From assembly GCF_017573545.1 (NCBI RefSeq), contig NZ_JAGEOK010000008.1:186001-250000 (forward strand): DNA of 64,000 bases, written 5' to 3'. The position numbers were made by a program, and so were the translations under genes. A model generated the notes under the pieces. It did no database searches. It saw only the letters and a program-made list of their open reading frames with translations, and had not been told where the DNA came from. Below, piece by piece: positions 35,164 through 49,057 of this stretch. This DNA comes from Actinomadura nitritigenes (GTDB lineage: Bacteria > Actinomycetota > Actinomycetes > Streptosporangiales > Streptosporangiaceae). Every line of letters starts with the position of its first letter. The stretch's first letter is position 1.

Positions 35164-35205
35164 GATTCGTTGCGTGTTCCTGCCTGTGGACGGCGATTCG
35201 TTGCG
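35164..35205. promoter_or_regulatory. Direct repeat upstream of ddaH
   Basis: GATTCGTTGCG occurs at 35164-35174 and again at 35195-35205, 31 bp apart (about three helical turns). They lie about 100 bases upstream of the ddaH start, in the spacer behind the neighbouring tetR gene. A regulator site is possible but unproven. Confidence 0.35.
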
Positions 35206-35273
35206 GCGCCTCGGCGGGGCCTCGGCGGCGCCTTGGCGGCGGCCCGGCGGGGGCCCGGCGGGGGGCGACGGCG

Positions 35274-35909
35274 TCAGGACGGCGGCCGGGGGAGCGGGGT
35301 GACCATGTGGTCGAGCATGGTGTGCAGGAAGGCCCGGAACCCCTCCACGTCGTCATGGGGGCGGGGGGCGCTGCTCGGCGTGTGACGGAGGGGCCGCTCG
35401 TCCTGACCGGTGCGGACGACGCCGCCCGTGAGGAAGCCGTAGACGCACCAGACCACGCTCCAGATGAGGTAGTCCGGGTCGACGTCGGGCGGGACGAGGC
35501 CGCGCACCGTGTCGGCGATGTCGCGGGACAGGGGCTGGGTGTAGATCTCCTCGAGGTCGGGCAGGTCGGCGGCGTCGCCCATCCACCGGTGCTGCCAGAG
35601 CGCCAGGACCTGCGGGTGGGAGACGTAGAAGTCCAGGTAGGCGTCCGCGAGCAGCAAGATGCCGCGCCGGTCGGCGGTGAAGCCGGCCAGCGCCTCGCGC
35701 AGCGCCCTCTCCTCGGCCTCGTCGGCGTCGCGCATCACGGCGCGGTACAGGTCGGCCTTGGTCGCGGCCACGCGGTGGACGGCGTCGAGGTCGACGCCCG
35801 CCGCGTCGGCGATCAGCTGCAGCGACGTCCCGTCGTACCCGAGTTCCGCGAAGATCCGCGTCGCGGTCTCGATCAGCCGGTCCTCTTCGGTTCCCCCCAT
35901 GGTCATCAC
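35274..35909 (-). CDS. TetR-family regulator
   Basis: This 211-residue protein has a TetR-like N terminus (LIETATRIFAELGYDGTSLQ, then LIADAAGVDLDAVHRVAATK). The recognition helix is unusual, with AVHRVAATK in place of the common LYYHFxxK, so DNA specificity may differ. Three clustered ATGs (35909, 35906, 35900) could each start it. It is divergent from another tetR gene 77 bases away. The ligand domain resembles TetR_C-type proteins. Confidence 0.87.
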   Translation of the reverse strand: MMTMGGTEEDRLIETATRIFAELGYDGTSLQLIADAAGVDLDAVHRVAATKADLYRAVMRDADEAEERALREALAGFTADRRGILLLADAYLDFYVSHPQVLALWQHRWMGDAADLPDLEEIYTQPLSRDIADTVRGLVPPDVDPDYLIWSVVWCVYGFLTGGVVRTGQDERPLRHTPSSAPRPHDDVEGFRAFLHTMLDHMVTPLPRPPS

Positions 35910-35969
35910 TCTAGGTGACGCGCTCGTGACGACAGAGGGGGGCGGTCATGGCGACGCCTCCGGGTGAGA

Positions 35970-35983
35970 CGGACTATAGTCCG
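35970..35983. promoter_or_regulatory. 14-bp perfect palindrome overlapping a -10 box
   Basis: CGGACTATAGTCCG is a perfect palindrome ending 3 bases before the ATG at 35987. Its core TATAGT (35975-35980) is a good -10 box 6 bases before that ATG. A repressor bound here would cover the promoter of a leaderless tetR transcript. Confidence 0.7.
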
Positions 35984-35986
35984 GTT

Positions 35987-36604
35987 ATGGCTCGCGACGA
36001 CACCGGCCCGCAGTCCGATTCTGCGACGCCCCTGGAACTGCTTCGCACCCCGCCGCCCAAGGAGCGCGCGGACGCCGCGCGCAACCGCGCCGCCGTGCTG
36101 GAGGCGGCCGGCCGGCTGTTCGCCGAGCGGGGCGTGGAGGCGGTGTCGATGGACCAGGTGGCGGCGGAGGCCGGCGTCGGCAAGGGGACGCTGTTCCGGC
36201 GCTTCGGCGACAAGGCGGGGCTGGCCGCCGCGCTCCTGGACGCGCGGGAACGCGTGCTGCAGGAGGCGATCCTGCACGGGCCGCCGCCGCTCGGGCCGGG
36301 GGCGGGGGAGGAGGAGCGCCTGGTCGCGTTCACCGGGGCGTACCTCGACTACCTGCTGGAGCACCTGGCTCTCGTGCGGATGTCGGAGACCGCGTCACCG
36401 GGCGCGCGATACCGGATCGGCGCGTACCGGTTCTGGCACCGCCACATCGCGGTCCTCGCGCACGGCGCGCCGGACCCCGAGTACGCCGCGCACGCCGTGC
36501 TCGCGGCGCTGTCCGCCGAGCACGTGGCGGCGCTCCTGCCGCAACTGGGCGAGGAGCGCGTCAGGGAGGGGAGCGCCCGGCTCGCCCGGTCCGTGCTGCG
36601 GTGA
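35987..36604 (+). CDS. TetR-family regulator (probably autoregulated)
   Basis: This 205-residue TetR protein has the helix-turn-helix VSMDQVAAEAGVGKGTLFRR at about residues 54-73 and a short C-terminal domain. The ATG at 35987 is preferred over 35948 because a leaderless-type TATAGT box inside a perfect palindrome precedes it. The palindrome at its own start argues for autorepression. It converges with lpdA across a hairpin terminator. Confidence 0.92.
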   Translation: MARDDTGPQSDSATPLELLRTPPPKERADAARNRAAVLEAAGRLFAERGVEAVSMDQVAAEAGVGKGTLFRRFGDKAGLAAALLDARERVLQEAILHGPPPLGPGAGEEERLVAFTGAYLDYLLEHLALVRMSETASPGARYRIGAYRFWHRHIAVLAHGAPDPEYAAHAVLAALSAEHVAALLPQLGEERVREGSARLARSVLR

Positions 36605-36625
36605 CCGGGCGGCGGGACGCGGCGC

Positions 36626-36656
36626 GGCGTGCCCGTCCGCGGCGGGCGGGCACGCC
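36626..36656. terminator. Bidirectional hairpin terminator
   Basis: GGCGTGCCCG (36626-36635) pairs with CGGGCACGCC (36647-36656) between convergent tetR and lpdA. Confidence 0.75.
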
Positions 36657-36664
36657 GGAGCGGA

Positions 36665-38068
<1,404 letters not shown>

Positions 38069-38256
38069 ATTCATTGACGATATTCGGCGCGGGGCCGTGC
38101 TCGCATCCCGGACGGCGCCGCTGCGGCGCAGGTCGCATCGGTGTGCGGGCCGCGGCCCGGAACCGGTCACGCCGCGTGACGAACGGGCGCCGTTACGGCT
38201 CCGTCGTCACATGCTGTTAGGCTTCGTTCATCGCGATCACGTCCCGGGACCCTGCC

Positions 38257-38361
38257 CGGCGGCTCGGCCCTGACCGTGATCGGGTGGGGGCGCACCCGCT
38301 CCGCGAGCCTCTCGGGAGGCTCGCCTCCGGCACCGCCTCCCGTTCGGACGGCGCGCTCGCG
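38257..38361. repeat. Dispersed structured repeat, copy 2 (two hairpins)
   Basis: This stretch is homologous to 7205-7313. The large hairpin has stem CGGGAGGC (38313-38320) and GCCTCCCG (38335-38342) around a 14-base loop like that of copy 1, and the small hairpin pairs GTGGG with CCCGC. The stem sequences differ from copy 1 in a compensatory way. The remaining gap between lpdA and the gene at 38565 (38069-38256 and 38362-38564) shows nothing recognisable. Confidence 0.65.
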
Positions 38362-38564
38362 CGATGCACCCCGGCACTCCGGACGGGCGCCGAACCGGCC
38401 GGAGGCCCGAGCCGCCGAAGGCCGCCGCCGCGCCTTCGGGACCGCACCTCCGGGACCGATGGCGCGGACCGCTGGAACACGGCGGCGCCGGCCGATCGTT
38501 GCCCTCAGATGCCCCCGTCCCCGGGCGCAGCGGTCCGTCCCGAGCCGAGTGGAGGAGAAGCCGA

Positions 38565-39191
38565 GTGAGGATTCCCAAGCGCGTCAACGCCGTCCTGGAC
38601 TGGATGGAGCAGCACTTTGGCGCACTTGCGGTGGTCGTCGCGCTGATCGTCGTGGCCCTGGCCGCCACGCTCGCGCCGCCGCTGGTCGGGCTCCCCGTCG
38701 CCGGCTTCGTCGTCGGGCTCGCCGTCGGCGGGTTCCTCGTGCACGTGCGGCTGAGCCGGCGGATCGCGCGCGCCCGCGCGGAGGTCGACGACCTGCTCCG
38801 CGAGAACGGCGCGCTGCGGCACCGCAACACGATCCTCTCCAGCGGCGTGATCACCCGGGGCGCGCAGGAGACGCAGGCGCTGGTGGCCATCCCGGAGGAC
38901 GACGAGGACCTCGTGGAGGACGACCCGTCCCGCACCGCGGCGCTCCCCGAGCTGACCGACGAGCTGCTCGGCGGCGACCCGGGCGACACCCTCGGCGACG
39001 GCGTCGGGAGCGCCGCCGAGGCGACGGCCGAAGTCCCCCCGGTCGACGCCGGCACGGAGGAGTCGGGTGCGGAGGAGCCGGGTGCGGAGGACGCCGGCGC
39101 GGTGAACGCGGGCGCGGGGGACGCGGGCGGAGCCGCCACCGGGGACGAAGAGGACGAAGAGGGCACCGCCAGGAACGTCCGGAAGGCGTGA
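38565..39191 (+). CDS. Small membrane protein with coiled coil and acidic tail
   Basis: This 208-residue protein has two closely spaced hydrophobic helices (about 20-42 and 44-62). A short coiled coil (RIARARAEVDDLLRENGALR) and an acidic, Ala/Gly/Glu-rich tail follow. No family was recognised. The GTG at 38565 has AGGAGA upstream, and the coding start agrees with the first hydrophobic segment. It precedes the MFS symporter gene by 87 bases on the same strand. Its role is unknown. Confidence 0.75.
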   Translation: MRIPKRVNAVLDWMEQHFGALAVVVALIVVALAATLAPPLVGLPVAGFVVGLAVGGFLVHVRLSRRIARARAEVDDLLRENGALRHRNTILSSGVITRGAQETQALVAIPEDDEDLVEDDPSRTAALPELTDELLGGDPGDTLGDGVGSAAEATAEVPPVDAGTEESGAEEPGAEDAGAVNAGAGDAGGAATGDEEDEEGTARNVRKA

Positions 39192-39278
39192 GCGGGCCGC
39201 CTCCGCCGAGTCGCCGGACCGCCATGACCGTGCGTTAACTCCGCCGATCTCCGGGCAGAGGACTGCCGGGAGGTGCGG

Positions 39279-40685
39279 ATGAACGCAGAGTCCGGTCCGG
39301 AACCCGCGGACGCGCTGGGAGCGGCGGCGGCCGACGGGGGCGGCCACGCCGCGACGGAGGGCGTGGACCTCGGAGCGGTGCACAAGGCCGTCATCGCCTC
39401 CGCGATGGGCAACTGCATCGAGTGGTTCGACTTCGGCGTGTTCAGCGCCGGGGTTATGACCTCCATCATCGGCACCGTGTTCTTCCCCGAGCACGTCGCC
39501 GGCAGCGCGACGCTGCGCTCGTTCGCGCTGATCGCCGCGGCGTTCCTGGCCCGCCCGTTCGGCGGGCTGTTCTTCGGCCCGATGGGCGACAAGCTCGGCC
39601 GCAAGCGGGTGCTCGCCACCACGATCATCCTGATGTCGGGCTCCACCTTCCTGATCGGCATCCTGCCCGGGTACGGCGCGATCGGGATCGCGGCGCCGCT
39701 GCTGCTGCTGGCGGTGCGCCTCACGCAGGGGTTCTCCACGGGCGGCGAGTACGGCGGGGCCGCCACGATGATCGCCGAGTACGCGCCGACGAGCCGGCGC
39801 GGTTATTTCGGCAGCTTCCTGGAGTTCGGCACGCTGACCGGATACATCCTGGGCGCCGGGCTCGTCCTGCTGGTGAACGTGGCGCTCGGCGACGCGGCGA
39901 TGCACGCCTGGGGCTGGCGGCTCCCGTTCCTGCTCGCGCTGCCGCTCGGGATCGTCGGGCTCTACGTGCGGACCCGGATCGAGGACACCCCGACCTTCCA
40001 GCGGATGGAGGAGGCCGGCAAGAAGGCGCGCTCGCCGCTGAAGGAGACCCTCGCGCACTACTGGAAGGTCGTCCTGATGCTGATCGGGATCGTCTTCCTG
40101 CTGAACGTCGCGGACTACACGCTGCTCACCTTCATGCCGTCGTACCTGGTGGACTTCCTGCACATGGGCAGCGTGAAGTCGCAGCTGGTCACGATCGGGG
40201 TGGAGGCCGCGATGATGGCGGTGATCCTGCCGACCGGCCACCTGTCGGACCGGATCGGCCGCAAGCCGGTGCTGCTGATGGCGGCGGCCGGGTTCCTCCT
40301 GCTGAGCTGGCCGGCGTTCGCGCTGATGCAGACCAACAACTGGTTCGGCATCGTGCTCGGGTACGCGATCATCGGCGGGCTGCTGGTGCTGATGCTCGCC
40401 GTGATCGGCGCGACGTTCCCGGCGATGTTCCCGACGAAGGTGCGGTACGGGGCGTTCGCGATCGGCTACAACATCTCGACGTCGCTGTTCGGCGGCACGG
40501 CCGCGGTGCTCGTCGGGTCGCTGATCGACGTGACGGGCAGCAACTACGTCCCGGCGTACTACATCATGCTCGCGGCGGCGGTGGCGCTGGTCCCGATCAT
40601 GATGATCAAGGAGACGGCGAACGTGCCGATCGAGCGGGTCGGGATGGAGAACGCCCCGGAACCGGTGGTCTCCGGGGCGCGGTGA
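39279..40685 (+). CDS. MFS transporter, ProP-like metabolite:proton symporter
   Basis: This 468-residue, 12-helix protein belongs to the metabolite:H+ symporter subgroup (ProP/ShiA/KgtP type). It starts the membrane part with GNCIEWFDFGVFS and carries GDKLGRKRVL in the loop between helices 2 and 3, then SDRIGRKPVLL in the equivalent second-half loop. RLTQGFSTGGEYGGAATMIAEY is also typical. It lacks the long C-terminal coiled coil of osmosensory ProP. GGGAGG precedes the ATG at 39279. The substrate could be a betaine, dicarboxylate or similar compound. Confidence 0.9.
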   Translation: MNAESGPEPADALGAAAADGGGHAATEGVDLGAVHKAVIASAMGNCIEWFDFGVFSAGVMTSIIGTVFFPEHVAGSATLRSFALIAAAFLARPFGGLFFGPMGDKLGRKRVLATTIILMSGSTFLIGILPGYGAIGIAAPLLLLAVRLTQGFSTGGEYGGAATMIAEYAPTSRRGYFGSFLEFGTLTGYILGAGLVLLVNVALGDAAMHAWGWRLPFLLALPLGIVGLYVRTRIEDTPTFQRMEEAGKKARSPLKETLAHYWKVVLMLIGIVFLLNVADYTLLTFMPSYLVDFLHMGSVKSQLVTIGVEAAMMAVILPTGHLSDRIGRKPVLLMAAAGFLLLSWPAFALMQTNNWFGIVLGYAIIGGLLVLMLAVIGATFPAMFPTKVRYGAFAIGYNISTSLFGGTAAVLVGSLIDVTGSNYVPAYYIMLAAAVALVPIMMIKETANVPIERVGMENAPEPVVSGAR

Positions 40686-40744
40686 CCTCCGCCGCGGCTA
40701 TCGCCGGACGGTGTCACTTCTGTGGCGTTAAGGGCAACACATAG

Positions 40745-44500
<3,756 letters not shown>

Positions 44501-44506
44501 CGGCAC

Positions 44507-45877
44507 ATGACCGACTCGCAGCTGGCCCTGAGCACGCGGGCAGCGCGCAATCTCGCGACCACCACCAAGTCCGTGCCGCAGATGCAGGGCATCACCCCCC
44601 GGTGGCTGCTGTCGCTGCTGCCGTGGGTGCGGGCGGACGCCGGCACCTACCGGGTGAACCGGCGGCTCACCTACGAGCTCGGCGACGGGCGGGTGACGTT
44701 CGTCAACGACGGCGCCAACGTCCGCGTCATCCCCGGCGAGCTGGCGGAGCTGCCGCAGCTGAAGGGGCTCGACGCGATGCTCCTGGACGCGGTCGCCGGG
44801 AGGTTCACGCAGGCCGAGTACGCGCCCGGCGACACGATCGCGGCGGCCGGCGACCCGCGCGACCGCGTCCACCTGATCGCGCACGGCAAGATCGCCGAGG
44901 TCGGGACGGGCGAGTACGGCGGCGAGACGCAGATCGCGATCCGCGACGGCGGCGACTACTTCGGCGACGAGGCGCTCCTCGGCGACGCCGGCGAATGGCC
45001 GCACACGTTCCGGGCCCTCACCCCGTCCATCGTGCTGACCCTGTCCCCGACCGCGATCGTCGAGCTCACGGAACGGTCGGAGACGCTGCGCGCGCGCCTG
45101 GAGGAGTACCGCGACGCGCCGAAGCCGCCGCAGACCCGGCACGGCGAGGCGGCCATCGACCTGGCGTCCGGCCACGACGGCGAGCCCGTGCTGCCCGGCA
45201 CGTTCGTCGACTACGAGACGTCGCCCCGCGAGTACGAGATGGCCGTGACGCAGACGCTGCTGCGCGTCCACACCCGCGTCGCCGACCTCTACAACAAGCC
45301 GATGAACCAGATCGAGCAGCAGCTCCGCCTCACCATCGAGGAGATCCGGGAGCGGCAGGAGCACGAGCTGGTCAACAACCGCGACTTCGGCCTGCTGCAC
45401 AACGCCGACCTGCGGCACCGCATCCAGACCCGCGGCGGCCCGCCCACCCCCGACGACATGGACGAGCTGCTCGCCCGCCGCCGCAAGACCCGCTTCTACC
45501 TCGCCCACCCGAAGGCCATCGCCGCGTTCGGCCGCGAGTGCACCCGGCGCGGCGTGTACCCGGGGACCGCCGAGGCGGACGGCGGGCGGCGCGTCCAGGC
45601 GTGGCGCGGCGTCCCGATCTACCCGTGCGACAAGATCCCGATCAGCTCCACCGGCACCACGTCGATCATCGCGATGCGGACGGGGGAGGACGAGCAGGGC
45701 GTCATCGGCCTGCACCGCACCGGCATCCCCGACGAGGTGCAGCCCGGCCTGTCGGTCCGCTTCACCGGCATCGACGACCGGGCGATCCTGTCCTACCTGG
45801 TCAGCGCCTACTACTCGGCCGCCGTGCTGGTGCCAGACGCGCTCGGCGTGCTGGAGAACGTCGAGATCGGCCGCTGA
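44507..45877 (+). CDS. Family 2B encapsulin shell protein 2
   Basis: This 456-residue paralogue of the shell protein at 40821 has the same layout: capsid N terminus, cNMP-type insert (about 90-205), capsid C terminus. The two are very alike in the capsid parts (both have [24 protein letters not shown] and [11 protein letters not shown]) but diverge in the insert. Its cassette FGDEAL (152-157) also lacks the canonical arginine. GGAGGT precedes the ATG at 44507, six bases after the cyclase stop. Two shell genes in one operon suggest a mixed, two-component shell. Confidence 0.9.
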   Translation: MTDSQLALSTRAARNLATTTKSVPQMQGITPRWLLSLLPWVRADAGTYRVNRRLTYELGDGRVTFVNDGANVRVIPGELAELPQLKGLDAMLLDAVAGRFTQAEYAPGDTIAAAGDPRDRVHLIAHGKIAEVGTGEYGGETQIAIRDGGDYFGDEALLGDAGEWPHTFRALTPSIVLTLSPTAIVELTERSETLRARLEEYRDAPKPPQTRHGEAAIDLASGHDGEPVLPGTFVDYETSPREYEMAVTQTLLRVHTRVADLYNKPMNQIEQQLRLTIEEIRERQEHELVNNRDFGLLHNADLRHRIQTRGGPPTPDDMDELLARRRKTRFYLAHPKAIAAFGRECTRRGVYPGTAEADGGRRVQAWRGVPIYPCDKIPISSTGTTSIIAMRTGEDEQGVIGLHRTGIPDEVQPGLSVRFTGIDDRAILSYLVSAYYSAAVLVPDALGVLENVEIGR

Positions 45878-45891
45878 CGGGAGGACGGGAC

Positions 45892-46920
45892 ATGCCGGTG
45901 GAGACCTCCGCCCGATCCGCCGCCGAGGTCCTGGCGTGGAGCCGGGGCCTGGTGGAGCCCGCGCTGCGATCCGTGGTCGAGGCGATGCCCGGCTCGATGC
46001 GCGGCATCGCCGAGTTCCACTTCGGCTGGCGGGACGAGGCGGGCCGTCCCGCGGCGGGGGCGAGCGGCAAGTCCGTCCGCCCGGCGCTGACGCTGCTGGC
46101 GGCCGAGGCGGCCGGCGGGACGGCGGCCGCCGCCCTGCCGGCCGCCGTCGCGGTCGAGCTGACGCACAACTTCTCGCTGCTGCACGACGACGTCATGGAC
46201 GGCGACCGCACCCGCCGGCACCGGCCCACCGCGTGGACGGTGTTCGGGGTCAGCGCCGCCATCCTCGCCGGGGACGGGCTGCTCGCGGCCGCCTACGAGG
46301 CGCTCGCGGACGCGCCGTCCCCGGACCCGGCGGCCGCGGTCCGGATGCTCAGCCGCGCCGTCCTCGAACTGGTGGAGGGGCAGAGCGCCGACACCGCGTT
46401 CGAGGACCGCGCCGACGTCACGCCGGCCGAGTGCCTGGCGATGGCGGGCGGGAAGACCGGCGCGCTGCTCGGCGGCGCGTGCGCGCTCGGCGCCCTGTAC
46501 GGGGGCGGCGCCGGGCGCGCGTCCCGGTACCGGACGTTCGGCGAGCGGCTCGGGCTGGCGTTCCAGCTGGTGGACGACCTGCTCGGCATCTGGGGCGACC
46601 CGGAGGTCACCGGCAAGCCCGCCCACTCCGACCTGCGCAACCGGAAGAAGTCGCTGCCGGTGGTGGCGGCGCTGACGTCGGGGACGCCGGCGGGGGCGGA
46701 GCTGGCGGCGCTGTACCTGCGGCGCGGGGCGCTCGCGGGCGACGAGCCGGCCCGCGCCGCCGCGCTGATCGAGGCGGCGGGCGGCCGCGCGTGGGCGGAG
46801 GCGGAGGCGGACGCGCTGGTCGCGAGCGCCCTCACCGAGCTGGACGCCGCGGACCCCGTCCCGGCGGCGGCCGCGGAGCTGAGGTCGGTGGCGCACCTGC
46901 TCACGCATCGCGACCACTGA
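45892..46920 (+). CDS. Polyprenyl diphosphate synthase
   Basis: This 342-residue trans-isoprenyl diphosphate synthase condenses isopentenyl diphosphate with an allylic primer. GKSVRP lies at 59-64, the first aspartate-rich motif DDVMD at 99-103 and the second DDLLGIWGD at 228-236. Phenylalanine at the fifth position before the first motif would tend to limit chain length, but FPP versus GGPP cannot be settled by eye. It lies 14 bases behind encapsulin 2 with GGGAGGACGGG as its ribosome site. No disordered extension or GxGT motif is seen, so it probably supplies substrate rather than being cargo. Confidence 0.93.
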   Translation: MPVETSARSAAEVLAWSRGLVEPALRSVVEAMPGSMRGIAEFHFGWRDEAGRPAAGASGKSVRPALTLLAAEAAGGTAAAALPAAVAVELTHNFSLLHDDVMDGDRTRRHRPTAWTVFGVSAAILAGDGLLAAAYEALADAPSPDPAAAVRMLSRAVLELVEGQSADTAFEDRADVTPAECLAMAGGKTGALLGGACALGALYGGGAGRASRYRTFGERLGLAFQLVDDLLGIWGDPEVTGKPAHSDLRNRKKSLPVVAALTSGTPAGAELAALYLRRGALAGDEPARAAALIEAAGGRAWAEAEADALVASALTELDAADPVPAAAAELRSVAHLLTHRDH

Positions 46921-46948
46921 GCGCCGGGAAACCCGGCATCGCCGTCGT

Positions 46949-46954
46949 TATAGT
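46949..46954 (+). promoter_or_regulatory. Leaderless-type -10 box (TATAGT)
   Basis: TATAGT lies 6 bases before the GTG at 46961, with no ribosome site between. It starts a new transcription unit behind the terpene operon. Confidence 0.6.
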
Positions 46955-46960
46955 GCGGGT

Positions 46961-48526
46961 GTGCCGGACCTCCATCCCCTCGAACCCACCGACCCGCGGC
47001 GGCTCGGCGGCTACCGGATCACCGGGCGGATCGGGGAGGGCGGGCAGGGCGTCGTCTACGCCGCCGTCCCCGACGGCGGCGGCGACCGGGTCGCGATCAA
47101 GCTGTTCCACGCGCAGCTGACCGGCGATCCGGGCGCGCAGGACACGTTCGCCCGCGAGCTGGAGGCCGCCAAGCAGGTCGCGCGGTTCTGCACCGCCCAG
47201 GTGCTGGACTCCGGCGCGTTCGGCACCCGCCGCTTCATCGTCAGCGAGTACGTCGACGGGCCGCCGCTGAGCGCGGTCGTCCGGGAGGGCGGCCCGCGGT
47301 CGGGCAGCGCCCTGGACCGGCTGGCGATCGCGACGGCGACGGCGCTGGTCGCGCTGCACGACGCCGGGGTGGTGCACCGCGATTTCAAGCCGCCCAACGT
47401 GCTGCTCGCCGCGGACGGCCCCCGCGTCATCGACTTCGGGATCTCGCGGGCGCTGTCGGGCGCGCAGACCGTGGTGAGCCGCGCCGTCGGCACCCCCGCG
47501 TACATGGCGCCCGAGCAGCTCCAGCCGGGCGAGCTGGGGCCCGCGGTGGACGTGTTCGCGTGGGCGTCGACGATGGTGTTCGCCGCGACGGGCCGCCCGC
47601 CGTTCGGGAACGAGTCCATCCCGATCGTGATGAACCGGATCGCGCACGAGCCGCCGCGGCTCGACGGCGTGGAGGAACCGCTGCGGGGGCTGCTCGCCGA
47701 GTGCCTCGCCAAGGACCCGGCCCGGCGCCCGACCGCGCAGCAGGTGCTGGACCGCCTCGTCCGCCGCTCGCAGCGGACGGCGCCCGGTGGCGTTCCCGCT
47801 TCCGCGCCCGCGCCCGCCCCGGCGCCGCCCCGGCCATCTGCCCCTGCGCCCGCCGCCGCGTCCGACCCTGCCCCGCGCCCTGCGTCCGACCCCGCGCCCG
47901 ACAGTGCGCCCGCCGCCGTGGCCGGGGCGGTTCCGGCGGCGGACGCGTCGACCGTTCCGCAAGAGCGGCGGCGCGGCCGGCGGCGGGCGGGCGTGCTGGC
48001 GGGGGCCGGCGCGGCGGTCGTCGCGGGCGCCGCGGTGTTCGGGTTCGTGCAGATGGCGGACGGTGACACGGGCGGCGGCGGCCCGCACGCGTCCCCGCAG
48101 GGGACGGCGGGCACCGCCGCCGGCGAGGGGCGGGCCGCGGAGGCGGGACGCGCGAACGTTCCCGGCAGCGGGAGCCCGACCGCGCCCCGGAGTCCCGGCG
48201 CGAGCCCGAGCCGGAGCGCGACGGCGTCGCGTCCGGCGCCGTCGCGCAAGCCGTCGTCCGGGCCATCGTCCGGACCGTCGTACGAGCGGGTCGAACTCGG
48301 GCCCGGCCATTTCTCGGCGTACTGCGCGAAGCTCGGCTGGGAGTGGGAGGAGTACCGGGACACCCCGCGGCCCGGCGCGTACTGCGTGGCGCACGAGCGC
48401 GCCGCCCAGCTGATGTCGAAGGCGCAGCTCGACGCGGGATGCCGCTGGCGGTACGACGACCCCCGCGCCCGGCACTACTTCAAGGGCGAGTCGAACTACT
48501 GCTACACGACGAAGCCCGTCTCCTAG
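46961..48526 (+). CDS. Transmembrane serine/threonine protein kinase
   Basis: This 521-residue protein has an N-terminal Hanks-type kinase domain (about 10-270). The glycine loop is IGEGGQGVVY, the catalytic lysine is in VAIKLF, the catalytic loop is HRDFKPPN, and DFG and APE are present. A Pro/Ala-rich juxtamembrane stretch and one helix (VLAGAGAAVVAGAAVFGFVQ, about 347-366) lead to an extracytoplasmic tail with four cysteines (YCAKLGWEWEEY, YCV, GCRWRY, YCYTT). The small cysteine-rich end may sense a wall or redox signal. The GTG at 46961 is backed by the leaderless-type box. It overlaps the next gene tail to tail by four bases. Confidence 0.94.
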   Translation: MPDLHPLEPTDPRRLGGYRITGRIGEGGQGVVYAAVPDGGGDRVAIKLFHAQLTGDPGAQDTFARELEAAKQVARFCTAQVLDSGAFGTRRFIVSEYVDGPPLSAVVREGGPRSGSALDRLAIATATALVALHDAGVVHRDFKPPNVLLAADGPRVIDFGISRALSGAQTVVSRAVGTPAYMAPEQLQPGELGPAVDVFAWASTMVFAATGRPPFGNESIPIVMNRIAHEPPRLDGVEEPLRGLLAECLAKDPARRPTAQQVLDRLVRRSQRTAPGGVPASAPAPAPAPPRPSAPAPAAASDPAPRPASDPAPDSAPAAVAGAVPAADASTVPQERRRGRRRAGVLAGAGAAVVAGAAVFGFVQMADGDTGGGGPHASPQGTAGTAAGEGRAAEAGRANVPGSGSPTAPRSPGASPSRSATASRPAPSRKPSSGPSSGPSYERVELGPGHFSAYCAKLGWEWEEYRDTPRPGAYCVAHERAAQLMSKAQLDAGCRWRYDDPRARHYFKGESNYCYTTKPVS

Positions 48527-48927
48527 CAGCGGACACGCACGGTGCGGCCCAGACCCGCGATGAGGATGGCGCCGACGACCAGGTGCATCGCCATCAGCGC
48601 GGCGTAGGTGCCGGGGCCATCGGAGTCCAGCGGGCCGGTCAGCGACACGCCGAGGACGATGCCGGCGGTGATGCCCCAGGTGCGGCCGGGGCGCTTCGCG
48701 CGGCGTTCCAGGACGGCCAGCAGCCCCCAGCCGGCCAGCCCGGCCAGCAGCGTGAACACGATCACGGTGGCGGGGCCGACGTGCTGGCCGCGTGCGTGCA
48801 TGCCGGCGCCGCCGATCGGGTCGGCGACCGCCCAGACGAGCAGTGCGGCGCCGGCCGCGGCGGCGACGGTGAGGGCGCGGCGGGCGGTGACGCCGCGGGC
48901 GGGACGGGTTCCGGTCATCTCGTTCAT
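48523..48927 (-). CDS. Small four-helix membrane protein (DUF6069-like)
   Basis: This 134-residue protein has four hydrophobic segments and ends GLGRTVRVRC, the pattern of the actinobacterial DUF6069 family as I recall it. Function is unknown. The ATG at 48927 begins MNEMTGTRPARGV. It is divergent from the histidine kinase gene and its stop overlaps the kinase gene stop by four bases. Partnership with the two-component system is possible but unsupported. Confidence 0.75.
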   Translation of the reverse strand: MNEMTGTRPARGVTARRALTVAAAAGAALLVWAVADPIGGAGMHARGQHVGPATVIVFTLLAGLAGWGLLAVLERRAKRPGRTWGITAGIVLGVSLTGPLDSDGPGTYAALMAMHLVVGAILIAGLGRTVRVRC

Positions 48928-49045
48928 GCCGCCACGATCGCCGCCGGGCGGGGCGCGGCGCATCGGGCGGGCGGCTGCGGCGGGTCCGCCCCCGGTCCGG
49001 GGGACCCCCTACTTCGGTAGGTGTCGGGGCCGCCGGGCCCCGCCT

Positions 49046-49051
49046 TACCCT
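49046..49051 (+). promoter_or_regulatory. Leaderless-type -10 box (TACCCT)
   Basis: TACCCT lies 6 bases before the GTG at 49058 of the histidine kinase gene, without a Shine-Dalgarno sequence. Confidence 0.55.
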
Positions 49052-49057
49052 GACCCC

